A stretch of 64,000 nt of DNA from Kitasatospora sp. MAA4 (GTDB taxonomy: Bacteria > Actinomycetota > Actinomycetes > Streptomycetales > Streptomycetaceae). Below, piece after piece: positions 53,351 through 61,941 of the stretch. The position numbers were made by a program, and so were the translations under genes. A model generated the notes under the pieces. It was given only the letters and a program-made list of their open reading frames with translations, searched no databases and was not told where the DNA came from. The stretch lies in assembly GCF_029893355.1 (NCBI RefSeq), contig NZ_JARZAI010000026.1:49326-113325 (forward strand). The letters are read 5' to 3'. Numbering within the stretch: the stretch's first letter is position 1; every line of letters begins with the position of its first letter.

Positions 53351-56200
53351 ATGCGCCTTCGCCCGTTCGCCGTATCCACCGTGGCCTGCGCCACTGTTCT
53401 GGGAGTCGGCCTCCCCCTGGTCCCCGCGGCAGCCGCGGACGCGACCACGCTGTACGTCGACAACACCGTCGCCTGCTCCGACACCGGGACGGGTGCGGAC
53501 GCCCTGCCGTACTGCACGGTCTCCGCGGCGGCCAATGTCGTGATGCCCGGTCAGACCGTCTTCGTCCGCCGCGGCTCCTACAACGAGCGCGTCAGCATCA
53601 CCCGGTCGGGAACGCCGCAGCAGCCGATCGTCTTCACCAGCGCCTACCCCGGGACCGACCAGTACGGCGCGTCCGTCGATCCCGCGGCCGCGACCATCGC
53701 CCACACCGGGCCCGCGGTCACCGTGAGTGGCGCTCACGACGTGGTGATCCGCGATCTGAGCGTCGCGGCGTACGACGGGGGCCTCCAGGTGAGCGACTCC
53801 TCGCGGATCACCATCGACCACACCATCATCGTTCAAAGCAGCTCCGGCACGGACCCCGCCGTCCGGCTCAGCGGTGCGACGTCCGGCGTCACGGTGAGCC
53901 GCAACATCATCGGAGACAGCGACCTCACCAGCGGGCCGGTGATCCAGGTGGACGCCGGCATCCCGGGCACGGTGATCACCACGAACTTCATCAGCACCCC
54001 GCGTCAGGGCGCGGTGCTCGCGACCGACGCGCCCGGCACCATCGTCACCAGCAACAGCGTGCTCAACGGCTGCGACCTCGGGATCAGCCTGCAGGGGGCG
54101 TCCACCGGCTCCACCGTCGAGAACAACGTTGCCTCCTCCGACGGTTCAACCGGTGCCTGTACGGCCGGCAGCACCGTTGGCCTGACGGTCTCCGCGGCCT
54201 CGGCGGTCGGCACCACCGCCGACTACAACGTCTTCCACCCGCTTGCCGGGGGATCGCCGTACCGCTGGAACAACGCGGTCTACCCGACGCAGGCCGCGTT
54301 CCAGCAGGCCACCGGCCAGGGCACGCACGACAGCACCGCGGACCCGCTGATCCTGCCCGGCGGGGATGGGTACGGGGCCGGCTCGCCCGCCATCGACTCC
54401 GCCGACGAGTCCGCGCCGGGTGAACTCGCCACGGACATCGACGGCACCCCCGCCGTGGACGACCTCCAGCAGCCGAACACCGGCACCGGGAGCGGATACC
54501 GTGACCGCGGCGCGCGCGAGCTGCAGGGCCTGACCGACGTGCAGCTGGCCGTCGACCTGCACCAGGGCGCCTACCCGATGACGGTCAACCTGACGGCGTC
54601 CGCCACCAACCAGTGGAAGCCGACGTCGACGTCCTACGCGTTCGACTTCGGGGACGGTACGCCGGTCGTCACCTCGTCCTCGCCGAAGGTCGCTCACGTC
54701 TACACGTCGCGCGGCCGTTTCGAGCCGATGGTGACCGTCACGGACAGCCTCGGTAGCCGGATGTCGGCTACAGACCACGGGCCCGTGGTAGTGGGCGACC
54801 CCGGCCCGCCGCACGCTGTCCTGTCCGTCACTCCGACGTCCAGCGCCCGTCCGCTGACCTACACCGCCGACCCGTCCAAGTCGGCGGGCTCGTGGCCGAT
54901 CGTCTCCCAGCGCGTCGACTTCGGTGACGGCAGTGCCCCGGCGACCTGCACCGACCTGACCGGCTCCTGCACCCACACCTATGCCGCTCCCGGCACCTAC
55001 CAGGTCAGCGCGACCGTGACGGACAGCGCGGGCGGGACCGGCACGGTGACCCAGTCCGTGACCGCCGCCTACCAGCCGAGCTACTACTCCTCGTGGCAGC
55101 AGCGCATCCTGGACACCCGAATCGGGCTCGGCGCGCCGGCCAAGCGGCTGGGCCCCGGCGGCGAACTCAGCCTGAACATCTCCGGCGCCGCGCCGAACGG
55201 CACGACGCCGGAGATCGAGAGCGATGCCACCGCCGTCGTCCTCAACCTCACCGCAGTGGCCCCGACCGACTCCAGCTTCCTCACCGCCTACCCGTCCGGC
55301 CAGTCCCGGCCGACCACCTCGAACAGCAACTTTGTCGCCGGACAGGACGCCGCCCACCTGGTCACCGTCCCGATCGGGGCCGACGGCTCGATCAAGATCT
55401 ACAACAACAGTGGCACGGTCGACCTGGTCGCCGACGTTGTCGGCTACTACACCCCCGCCCCCGTCTCCTACCCCGTGGTCCCCCGTGACCGCTTCACCTC
55501 GGTGACGCCCACCCGGGTCCTGGACACCCGTATCGGGCAGGGCACTGGCACGGCCGCCAAGATCGGCCCGTCCGGATCGGTCCACTTCAAGCTCCCGGCC
55601 CAGCTCGGGCTCCCCGCCAACGTCGACGCCGTGGTGCTCAACCTCACCGCGACCGACGCGGACCAGGCGAGCTTTCTCGCCACCAGTGCCGGCGGCTCCA
55701 GCCTCAACTTCCGCGCGGGCGAGACTGCGGCCAACCAGGTGATCGTGCCGCTCGAGGGCGGCGAGGTCTGGATCAACAACGCCAACGGGAACACCGACGC
55801 GGTGGCCGACCTGGTCGGCTACTACGACCCCACCGCGGACAGCCTGTTCACCCCGATCACCCCCAACCGCCTGGTGGACACCCGCAACGGCGCCGGCACA
55901 CCGATCGGTACGGACAGCGCGCTGCCCGTGCAGGTGGCCGGCACCGCCGGCATCCCGGCGTCCGCGACGGGTGCAGTCCTGAACGTCACGGCTACCGAGC
56001 CCGACCTGCCCGGCTTCCTCGCCGTCTACCCCGACGGCGGCGCCCGCCCCGGCACGTCGAGCGTCAACTTCTCGGCCGGGCAGACGGTTCCGAACCTGGT
56101 GACCACGGGCCTGGGCGCCAACGGCCAGGTCGACGTCTACAACCACAGCGGCCACACCCACGCCGTCGTCGACGCCTTCGGCTACTTCGCGAAGCCGTAG
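53351..56200 (+). CDS. Secreted beta-helix/PKD surface protein, paralogue 1
   Basis: A 949-residue exported protein. The signal peptide ends near residue 32 (LGVGLPLVPAAAADA). Residues about 35-330 form a right-handed parallel beta-helix (VSGAHDVVIRDLSVAAYDGG, GATSGVTVSRNIIGDSDLTS). Two PKD domains follow (396-480, YAFDFGDGTPVV; 487-573, RVDFGDGSAPA). Three ~115-residue repeats form the C-terminus, each starting like RILDTRIGLGAPAKRLGPGG and ending VVGYY or FGYF (585-700, 714-826, 834-949). These repeats occur in many actinobacterial surface proteins. No catalytic residues are obvious; it may bind or degrade polysaccharide. It is closely similar to the 57848 gene. Confidence 0.88.
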   Translation: MRLRPFAVSTVACATVLGVGLPLVPAAAADATTLYVDNTVACSDTGTGADALPYCTVSAAANVVMPGQTVFVRRGSYNERVSITRSGTPQQPIVFTSAYPGTDQYGASVDPAAATIAHTGPAVTVSGAHDVVIRDLSVAAYDGGLQVSDSSRITIDHTIIVQSSSGTDPAVRLSGATSGVTVSRNIIGDSDLTSGPVIQVDAGIPGTVITTNFISTPRQGAVLATDAPGTIVTSNSVLNGCDLGISLQGASTGSTVENNVASSDGSTGACTAGSTVGLTVSAASAVGTTADYNVFHPLAGGSPYRWNNAVYPTQAAFQQATGQGTHDSTADPLILPGGDGYGAGSPAIDSADESAPGELATDIDGTPAVDDLQQPNTGTGSGYRDRGARELQGLTDVQLAVDLHQGAYPMTVNLTASATNQWKPTSTSYAFDFGDGTPVVTSSSPKVAHVYTSRGRFEPMVTVTDSLGSRMSATDHGPVVVGDPGPPHAVLSVTPTSSARPLTYTADPSKSAGSWPIVSQRVDFGDGSAPATCTDLTGSCTHTYAAPGTYQVSATVTDSAGGTGTVTQSVTAAYQPSYYSSWQQRILDTRIGLGAPAKRLGPGGELSLNISGAAPNGTTPEIESDATAVVLNLTAVAPTDSSFLTAYPSGQSRPTTSNSNFVAGQDAAHLVTVPIGADGSIKIYNNSGTVDLVADVVGYYTPAPVSYPVVPRDRFTSVTPTRVLDTRIGQGTGTAAKIGPSGSVHFKLPAQLGLPANVDAVVLNLTATDADQASFLATSAGGSSLNFRAGETAANQVIVPLEGGEVWINNANGNTDAVADLVGYYDPTADSLFTPITPNRLVDTRNGAGTPIGTDSALPVQVAGTAGIPASATGAVLNVTATEPDLPGFLAVYPDGGARPGTSSVNFSAGQTVPNLVTTGLGANGQVDVYNHSGHTHAVVDAFGYFAKP

Positions 56201-56217
56201 TAGCGAGAAACTCGGAA

Positions 56218-56253
56218 GGGGGCGGCAGCCGTGGGTCGGTTGCCGCCCCCTTT
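56218..56253 (+). terminator. Terminator after PKD paralogue 1
   Basis: GGGGGCGGCA (56218-56227) pairs with TGCCGCCCCC (56241-56250), followed by TTT. Confidence 0.8.
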
Positions 56254-56349
56254 GGCATGCCCTCAGTTTCCGACAAAAGGTCGGAAAGCGGGCGCGTCGT
56301 GTTCGAGTAGCATGCGCTCAACATTTCGTCAGATGCCGGGAGTTGGGGA

Positions 56350-57276
56350 ATGCGGACGTTGGTCGTCGGATCGCGGGCCAGTCAACTCGCGAAAGCCCAG
56401 GTGAAGGAGTTCTTGGCGCCGCTGCGGGAGCGCTTCCCCGAGGTCACCTTCCGCCATCAGGTGATCCTGGAGGGCGGCGACCGGGACCGGAAGTCGGCCC
56501 TGCCGACCGTGTCGGCCAGCAGCGGCGGCAGTGCGTTCTCCAGCGAGCAGGAAGCCGCGTTGGCGCGGGGCGAGGCGGACGTGATCGTCCACTCGCTGAA
56601 GGACCTGCCGACCAGTAACCCGTCGGGCCTGGCCCTGCTGCCCCCGCCCGGCCGCGAGGACGTACGGGACGCACTGTGCGGCTCCACGCTCGCCGACCTG
56701 CCGCACGGCGCGCGGATCGGCACCTCGGCGGCCCGCCGCATCGCCCAACTCCGCCACGCGCGGCCGGACCTGGTGTTCGTGCCGATCCGCGGCAACGTCC
56801 CGCCCCGCCTGAACAAGCTCAGGACGATGAACCTGGACGCCGTGGTGCTGGCTGCGGCCGGTCTCAAGCGGCTCGGCCTGGACGACGCGATCGGCGAGCT
56901 GCTGCCGCTCGACCGGTTCCCGCCGAGCCCGGGGCAGGGCGCGCTGGGTATCCAGATCCGTGCGGACAACGAGTCGGCTAGGGAGATCCTGGCCACCGCC
57001 GGGGACCTGCTGACGGACGCCGAGGTGCGGGCCGAGCGGGCGATGCTCGCCGAGCTGCACGGCGGGTGCTCGGTGCCGATCGGCGCGTACGCCAAGGCGG
57101 TTGACGGGGTGCTCACCCTGCACGCGCAGGTCACTTCGCTGGACGGGTCGAAGCAGGTCGACGCACGCCTCTCGGGCCCGCTGTCCGAGCCGGAGAATCT
57201 GGGCGTGCTGGTGGGGGGACGGCTCCTCGACCAGGGAGCGGAAGCGATCCTGGCGGAGATCCGGCCTGCCGCCTAA
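56350..57276 (+). CDS. hemC: Hydroxymethylbilane synthase, isolated copy
   Basis: It polymerises four porphobilinogens into hydroxymethylbilane for heme, siroheme or cobalamin. The 308-residue protein has LVVGSRASQLAKAQVKEF, the catalytic-Asp loop HSLKDLPTSNP, the Arg-rich cofactor site RIGTSAARRIAQLRHARPDL, and the dipyrromethane Cys in LHGGCSVPIGAYA. All key residues are kept, so it should be active. It stands alone, without hemA, hemB or hemD, between two duplicated surface-protein genes, whereas the housekeeping hemACD genes normally cluster with rex. It may be a second copy. Only three bases separate its stop from the next remnant. Confidence 0.9.
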   Translation: MRTLVVGSRASQLAKAQVKEFLAPLRERFPEVTFRHQVILEGGDRDRKSALPTVSASSGGSAFSSEQEAALARGEADVIVHSLKDLPTSNPSGLALLPPPGREDVRDALCGSTLADLPHGARIGTSAARRIAQLRHARPDLVFVPIRGNVPPRLNKLRTMNLDAVVLAAAGLKRLGLDDAIGELLPLDRFPPSPGQGALGIQIRADNESAREILATAGDLLTDAEVRAERAMLAELHGGCSVPIGAYAKAVDGVLTLHAQVTSLDGSKQVDARLSGPLSEPENLGVLVGGRLLDQGAEAILAEIRPAA

Positions 57277-57279
57277 GGG

Positions 57280-57492
57280 ATGATTGCCGAGGGGAAGTTG
57301 GAGGCCGGGCGCCTGGAGGAAGCCGTCCAGTCCTGGCAGCTCGCCCTTGATGATTATCCGCACGTCCAGTCCGGCCGCGCCGGCGACCGCTTCCGTGCGA
57401 TGCTCTCCGCCGTCCAGCCGCACAGCCGCAACCCCTACGTCCGAGAACTGGCCGAACGCGCCCGCCCACTGGCCACCAGCCGCCTCATCTGA
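57280..57492 (+). pseudogene. C-terminal remnant of a TPR-containing regulator
   Basis: The 70 codons (GRLEEAVQSWQLALDDYPHV, then PHSRNPYVRELAERARPL) match only the last tetratricopeptide-like part of Streptomyces XRE/TPR regulators. The DNA-binding and remaining TPR portions are missing. It begins three bases after hemC, so it is probably a leftover of a recombination junction. Expression as a small protein is possible but has no support. Confidence 0.6.
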
Positions 57493-57521
57493 CACCAGGC
57501 CGCAGGCACTTCCCGGGCTGC

Positions 57522-57725
57522 GAGGTCGACCCCGGTGGCAACGCTGTTGCGCTGCTCAGCGGCGTCCCCGGCGTCGAACTGACCCAGGCCACCTGGGAGT
57601 CCGCGCAGACCCAGTACGACCCGGAGGGCGACAGCTTCGAGTTCGAGGTCGAGTCGACTCCGCGCCGTTTCTCCCACGCTCGTTGCAGAAACGCGGCACC
57701 GTCGGATGCCGGCAGCGCGATCTAA
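57522..57725 (+). pseudogene. Degenerate 3' fragment of the small acidic protein gene
   Basis: The frame at 57522 encodes VALLSGVPGVELTQATWE and then YDPEGDSFEFEVE, matching the C-terminal third of the protein encoded at 51525-51842. The original stop TAG is now TCG, so the frame runs on into STPRRFSH and stops at 57723-57725. The N-terminal part is gone. It marks the left end of the second duplicated segment. Confidence 0.8.
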
Positions 57726-57797
57726 CGTGATCATGGCGGGGGGTGCGTGCGGGGACTCGAACGCGTTCGGGAATACTGCTGCTCGCGCTGCGGAAGC

Positions 57798-57811
57798 CTC
57801 CCGTCCGGGAG
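57798..57811 (+). repeat. Inverted repeat in the second PKD-gene leader
   Basis: CTCCCG-TC-CGGGAG, identical to 53302-53315 and in the same relative position upstream of the ATG. Confidence 0.6.
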
Positions 57812-57847
57812 CCCGGGCGCAGTGAAGCCCTGGGGGACAGTACCGAG

Positions 57848-60652
57848 ATGCGCCTTCGTCCATTCGCCGTTTCCACCGTGGCCTGCGCCACCGTTCTGGG
57901 AGTCGGCCTCCCCTTGGTCCCCGCGGCAGCCGCGGACGCGACCACCCTGTTCGTCGACAACACCGTCGCCTGCTCCGACACCGGAACGGGCACGGACGCC
58001 CTGCCGTACTGCACGGTCTCCGCGGCGGCCAATGTCGTGATGCCCGGTCAGACCGTCTTCATGCGTAACAGCCAGTTCAACGAGCACGTCACCATCACGC
58101 GATCGGGGGCACCGCAGCAGCCGATCGTCTTCACCAGCGCCTATCCCGGAACGGACGAGCTTAGCTCGGTCATCCAGCCCTTGTCCGGCAGCGGGCCCGC
58201 GATCACCGTGAGCGGTGCCCATGACGTGGTGGTCCGCGACCTGGAGGTCGACGGGCGCGCCGGGGGCATCCAGGTGAGTGACTCCTCGCGGGTCACCATC
58301 GACCACGACTCGATCCCTCAGGAGGGCACGGGGCCGGACGTCGCCGTCGGGCTCAGCGGTGCGACGTCCGGCGTCACAGTGAGCCGCAACAACTTCTCCG
58401 ATGTCGACCCCACCAGCGGTCCGGCGATCCAGGTGGACACCGGCGTCCCGGGCACGGTCATCACCACCAACCAGTTCAGCACCCCGAGTCAGGGTGCGGT
58501 GCTCGCCACCGATGCTCCCGGCACCGTGGTCACCAGCAACACCATGTCGAACGGCTGCGACCTCGGGATCAGCCTGCTGGGGGTGTCCACCGGCTCCACC
58601 GTCGAGAACAACGTCGCCGCTCCCGACGCCAAGTGTTCCGCTGGCAGCACCGTCGGCCTGACGGTCGCCGCGGCGGCCGTCTCCGGCACCACGGCCGACT
58701 ACAACATCTTCCACCCGCTCGCCGGGGCAGCCCCCTACCGCTGGAACAACGCGGTCTACCCGACCCAGGCCGCCTTCCAGCAGGCCACCGGCCAGGGCGC
58801 GCATGACAGCACCGCGGACCCGCTGTCCCAGTGGGGTGCCTTGATGGCCGGCTCGCCGGCCGTCGACTCCGCCGACGCCAACGCGCCAGGCGAACTCGCC
58901 ACGGACATCGACGGCACCCCCGCCGTGGACGACCCCCAGACGCCGAACACCGGCACCGGGGGCGGATACCGCGACCGGGGTGCGCACGAGCGGCAGGGCC
59001 TGACCGCGGCCGGGCTGACCGGCGACCAGACTCAGGGCGCCTACCCGCTCACAGTCAACCTGACGGCCTCCGCCACCAACCAGTGGACACCGACGTCGAC
59101 GTCCTACGCGTTCGACTTCGGCGACGGTACGCCGGTTGTGACGTCGTCCTCGCCGAAGGTCTCCCACGTCTACACGTCCCGCGGCAACTTCGAGCCGATG
59201 GTGACCGTCACCGACAACCTCGGTAGCCGGATGTCGGCCGTCGACGACGGGACCGTGGTGGTAGGCGACCCCGGCCCGCCGCACGCCGTCCTGTCCGTCG
59301 CGCCGACCGATGGTGGCCGTCCGCTGAGCTACACCGCCGATCCGTCCAAGTCGACCGGCTCGTGGCCGATCGTCTCCCGGCAGGTCGACTTCGGTGACGG
59401 CAGCGCCCCGGCGGTTTGCAACGGCCAACTCGGCGACTGCTCCCACATCTACGCCGCTCCCGGTACCTACCAGGTCAGCGCGACCGTGAAGGACAGCGCG
59501 GGCGGGACGAACACGGTGACCCAGCCGGTGACCGTCGCCTACCAGCCCGGGTACTTCAGCGCGAGCAGCGGGCGCATCCTGGACACCCGGATCGGGCTCG
59601 GCGCGCCGGCCAAGCGGCTCGGCCCCGGCGGCGTGCTCAGCCTGAACATCTCCGGTGGCACATCGTCGCCCGCCGTGTGGCAGGCGACGGCCGTCGTCCT
59701 CAACCTCACCGCGGTGGACCCGACCGACTCCAGCTTCCTCAGCGCCTACCCGTCGGGCCAGTCCCGGCCGATTACCTCGAACAGCAACTTCGTCGCCGGT
59801 CAGAACGCCGCCCACCTGGTCACCGTTCCGATCGGGGCCGACGGGTCGATCAAGATCTACAACAACAGCGGCACGGTCGACCTGGTCGCCGACATCGTCG
59901 GCTACTACAGCTCTCTCCCCCGCGACCGCTTCACCTCCGTGACGCCCACCCGGGTCTTGGACACCCGCACCGGGCAGGGGACGGGAACGGCCGCCAAGAT
60001 CGGCCCGGCCGGATGGGTCCACTTCCCGATCCCGGCCCAGCTCGGTCTGCCCGCCAACGTCGACGCCGTGGTGCTCAACCTCACCGCGACCGACGCGGAC
60101 CAGCCGAGCTTCCTCACCGCGACCATCAACAACTACAGCCGGGACACCTCCAGCCTCAACTTCGCCGCGGGCGAGACCGCGGCCAACCAGGTGATCGTGC
60201 CGATCCATGGTGGCGAGGTCTGGATCAGCAACGCCAACGGGAACACCGACGCGGTGGCCGACGTGGTTGGCTACTACGACCTCACCGCCCAGGGCGCGTT
60301 CACCCCGATCGTGCCCAGCCGCCTGGTGGACACCCGCAACGGCGCCGGCACGCCGATCGGTACGGACAGCGTGCTGCCCGTGCAGGTGGCCGGCACGGCC
60401 GGTATCCCGGCGTCCGCGACGGGTGCGGTCCTGAACGTGACGGCTACCGAGCCCGACCTGCCCGGCTTCCTCGCCGTCTACCCCGACGGCGGTGCCCGCC
60501 CGGGTACGTCGAGCGTCAACTTCGCGGCCGGTCAGACGGTTCCAAACCTGGTGACCACGGGCCTGGGCGCCAACGGCCAGGTCGACGTCTACAACCACAG
60601 CGGCCACACCCACGCCGTCGTCGACGCCTTCGGCTACTTCGCGAAGCCGTAG
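57848..60652 (+). CDS. Secreted beta-helix/PKD surface protein, paralogue 2
   Basis: A 934-residue paralogue of the 53351 product with the same order: signal peptide (to about residue 32), beta-helix (35-330), two PKD domains (about 391-470 and 478-564), and three C-terminal surface repeats (about 576-688, 695-810, 818-934). The two differ mainly in the early beta-helix (QFNEHVTITRSGAPQQPIVF, then ELSSVIQPLSGSG) and in small insertions in the repeats, while the last ~110 residues are almost identical. The leader DNA, including the GGGGGACAGTACCGAG start context, is shared. The ATG at 57848 is the conserved start. Confidence 0.88.
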   Translation: MRLRPFAVSTVACATVLGVGLPLVPAAAADATTLFVDNTVACSDTGTGTDALPYCTVSAAANVVMPGQTVFMRNSQFNEHVTITRSGAPQQPIVFTSAYPGTDELSSVIQPLSGSGPAITVSGAHDVVVRDLEVDGRAGGIQVSDSSRVTIDHDSIPQEGTGPDVAVGLSGATSGVTVSRNNFSDVDPTSGPAIQVDTGVPGTVITTNQFSTPSQGAVLATDAPGTVVTSNTMSNGCDLGISLLGVSTGSTVENNVAAPDAKCSAGSTVGLTVAAAAVSGTTADYNIFHPLAGAAPYRWNNAVYPTQAAFQQATGQGAHDSTADPLSQWGALMAGSPAVDSADANAPGELATDIDGTPAVDDPQTPNTGTGGGYRDRGAHERQGLTAAGLTGDQTQGAYPLTVNLTASATNQWTPTSTSYAFDFGDGTPVVTSSSPKVSHVYTSRGNFEPMVTVTDNLGSRMSAVDDGTVVVGDPGPPHAVLSVAPTDGGRPLSYTADPSKSTGSWPIVSRQVDFGDGSAPAVCNGQLGDCSHIYAAPGTYQVSATVKDSAGGTNTVTQPVTVAYQPGYFSASSGRILDTRIGLGAPAKRLGPGGVLSLNISGGTSSPAVWQATAVVLNLTAVDPTDSSFLSAYPSGQSRPITSNSNFVAGQNAAHLVTVPIGADGSIKIYNNSGTVDLVADIVGYYSSLPRDRFTSVTPTRVLDTRTGQGTGTAAKIGPAGWVHFPIPAQLGLPANVDAVVLNLTATDADQPSFLTATINNYSRDTSSLNFAAGETAANQVIVPIHGGEVWISNANGNTDAVADVVGYYDLTAQGAFTPIVPSRLVDTRNGAGTPIGTDSVLPVQVAGTAGIPASATGAVLNVTATEPDLPGFLAVYPDGGARPGTSSVNFAAGQTVPNLVTTGLGANGQVDVYNHSGHTHAVVDAFGYFAKP

Positions 60653-60664
60653 CAGCGAGACACC

Positions 60665-60707
60665 CCGCAGGGGGCGGCAGCCGATCCACGGCTGCCGCCC
60701 CCTGCGG
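60665..60707. terminator. Terminator after PKD paralogue 2
   Basis: A perfect 19-bp stem (60665-60683 with 60689-60707) and a 5-base loop, between convergent genes, so it can serve both strands. Confidence 0.85.
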
Positions 60708-60729
60708 CATGCCCCCCGTCGGCAACCCG

Positions 60730-60951
60730 TTAGGCGAGGCGGCCGAGGTGTAGGACGACGATGGTGACGGTGTGTTCGGTGATCTCGTACATGACCCGGT
60801 ACGGGCCGACGTGCATGCGGCGCAGGTCGGGGGAGCCGTAGGGGGCGGAGCCTTCGGGCCTGGGGTCGGTGGCGAGCAGGTCGACGGCGTCCATCAGCAG
60901 CCGCAGGCCGGCGCTGTCGTCCTTCAGGAACCGCGCGGCCGAACTGTCCAC
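60730..60951 (-). CDS. RelE/ParE-type toxin, probably 5'-truncated, no antitoxin
   Basis: The 73 residues from the GTG at 60951 (VDSSAARFLKDDSAGLRLLM, then YGSPDLRRMHVGPYRVMYEI and VTIVVLHLGRLA) match the central and C-terminal part of RelE/ParE mRNA interferases. The first beta strand normally preceding AARFLKDD is not recognisable, and GTG 60951 has only a weak AAGAAG upstream. An in-frame GTG at 61036-61038 adds unrelated residues. No antitoxin gene is present on either side. It may be a relic or a solitary toxin-like protein. Confidence 0.55.
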   Translation of the reverse strand: MDSSAARFLKDDSAGLRLLMDAVDLLATDPRPEGSAPYGSPDLRRMHVGPYRVMYEITEHTVTIVVLHLGRLA

Positions 60952-61056
60952 TGCACGCTTCTTTTCTAGGTCACCCGACAGAAGTGGGCACGGGATGTCG
61001 GGTGCGGCAGGGTGGGTCCTTCCTAGATTGGTGATCACAAGGGAAGGAGACCCGGG

Positions 61057-61923
61057 GTGCTGGAACGGCTGAACCTGGCCATGGACCACATCGAGCGCAA
61101 CCTCGACCAGCAGATCGAGGCGGCCGAGTTGGCCCGCATCGCCCTCACGTCCGAGTACCACCTGCGGCGGCTGTTCACGGCGCTGGCGGGGGTCCCGCTG
61201 TCGGAGTACATCCGGCGCAGGCGGCTGACCGTCGCGGGGGCCGAGGTGCTCGGGAGCGAGCGGACGCTGCTGGAGGTCGCGACGCGGTACGGGTACGGGT
61301 CGGGCGAGGCGTTCGCGCGGGCGTTCCGTGCGGTGCACGGGGTCGGGCCGGGTGAGGCCCGGCGGACCGGTGCGGCGTTGCAGTCGCAGCCCCGGATGTC
61401 CTTCCGTCTCGTCGTCGAGGGGAGCACCACCATGAGGTACCGGATCGTGGAGAAGGAAGAGTTCCGTGTCGTCGGGAAGGTGGCGCGCGTCCCGCAGGTC
61501 CACGAGGGGGTGAACCCGGCCATCGCCGCGCACATCCAGAGCGTCGGACCGGAGACCGTGGGGCGGATCGCGCGGCTGTCCGACCAGGAGCCGGAGGGGA
61601 TCGTCTCGGCGATCGTGTACGTCACCGACAGCCGTGAGGAGGGGGCCGAACTCGACTACTGGCACGCGGTGGTGAGCAACGCGGACGTCCCCGAGGACCT
61701 GGAGTCGGTGACCGTCCCGGCGGGCACCTGGGCGGTCTTCGAGAGCACCGGGCCGTATCCGCGGGCCTTGCAGGAGATGTGGCGGGACGTGTTCACGCAG
61801 TGGTTCCCGTCCAACCCGTACGCCACCCGGCCGGGGCCGGAGATCCTGCGCACCCGGCCGTCGAAGGACTGGTCGGAGTCGGACGCGCAGTTGTGGATCC
61901 CGGTGGAGCGCACCGGGATCTGA
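61057..61923 (+). CDS. AraC-family regulator with a GyrI-like effector domain
   Basis: A 288-residue protein of the Rob/SoxS-like layout. The N-terminal AraC double HTH (about residues 1-105) reads LNLAMDHIERNLDQQIEAAE, YHLRRLFTALAGVPLSEYIR, then EVATRYGYGSGEAFARAFRA. The C-terminal GyrI/effector-binding domain (about 128-288) reads YRIVEKEEFRVVGKVARVPQ, VPAGTWAVFESTGPYPRALQ and ends LWIPVERTGI. Such regulators bind hydrophobic drugs or metabolites. AAGGAGA supports the GTG at 61057. No obvious target gene is adjacent; msrA is convergent. Confidence 0.9.
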   Translation: MLERLNLAMDHIERNLDQQIEAAELARIALTSEYHLRRLFTALAGVPLSEYIRRRRLTVAGAEVLGSERTLLEVATRYGYGSGEAFARAFRAVHGVGPGEARRTGAALQSQPRMSFRLVVEGSTTMRYRIVEKEEFRVVGKVARVPQVHEGVNPAIAAHIQSVGPETVGRIARLSDQEPEGIVSAIVYVTDSREEGAELDYWHAVVSNADVPEDLESVTVPAGTWAVFESTGPYPRALQEMWRDVFTQWFPSNPYATRPGPEILRTRPSKDWSESDAQLWIPVERTGI

Positions 61924-61941
61924 CGGGACTGGACGGGACTG

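Noticed and set aside
54146..60613. Large minus-strand frames (671 and 960 codons) under both PKD genes
   Set aside because: They occur in both paralogues only because the plus-strand DNA is duplicated; composition is shadow-like.
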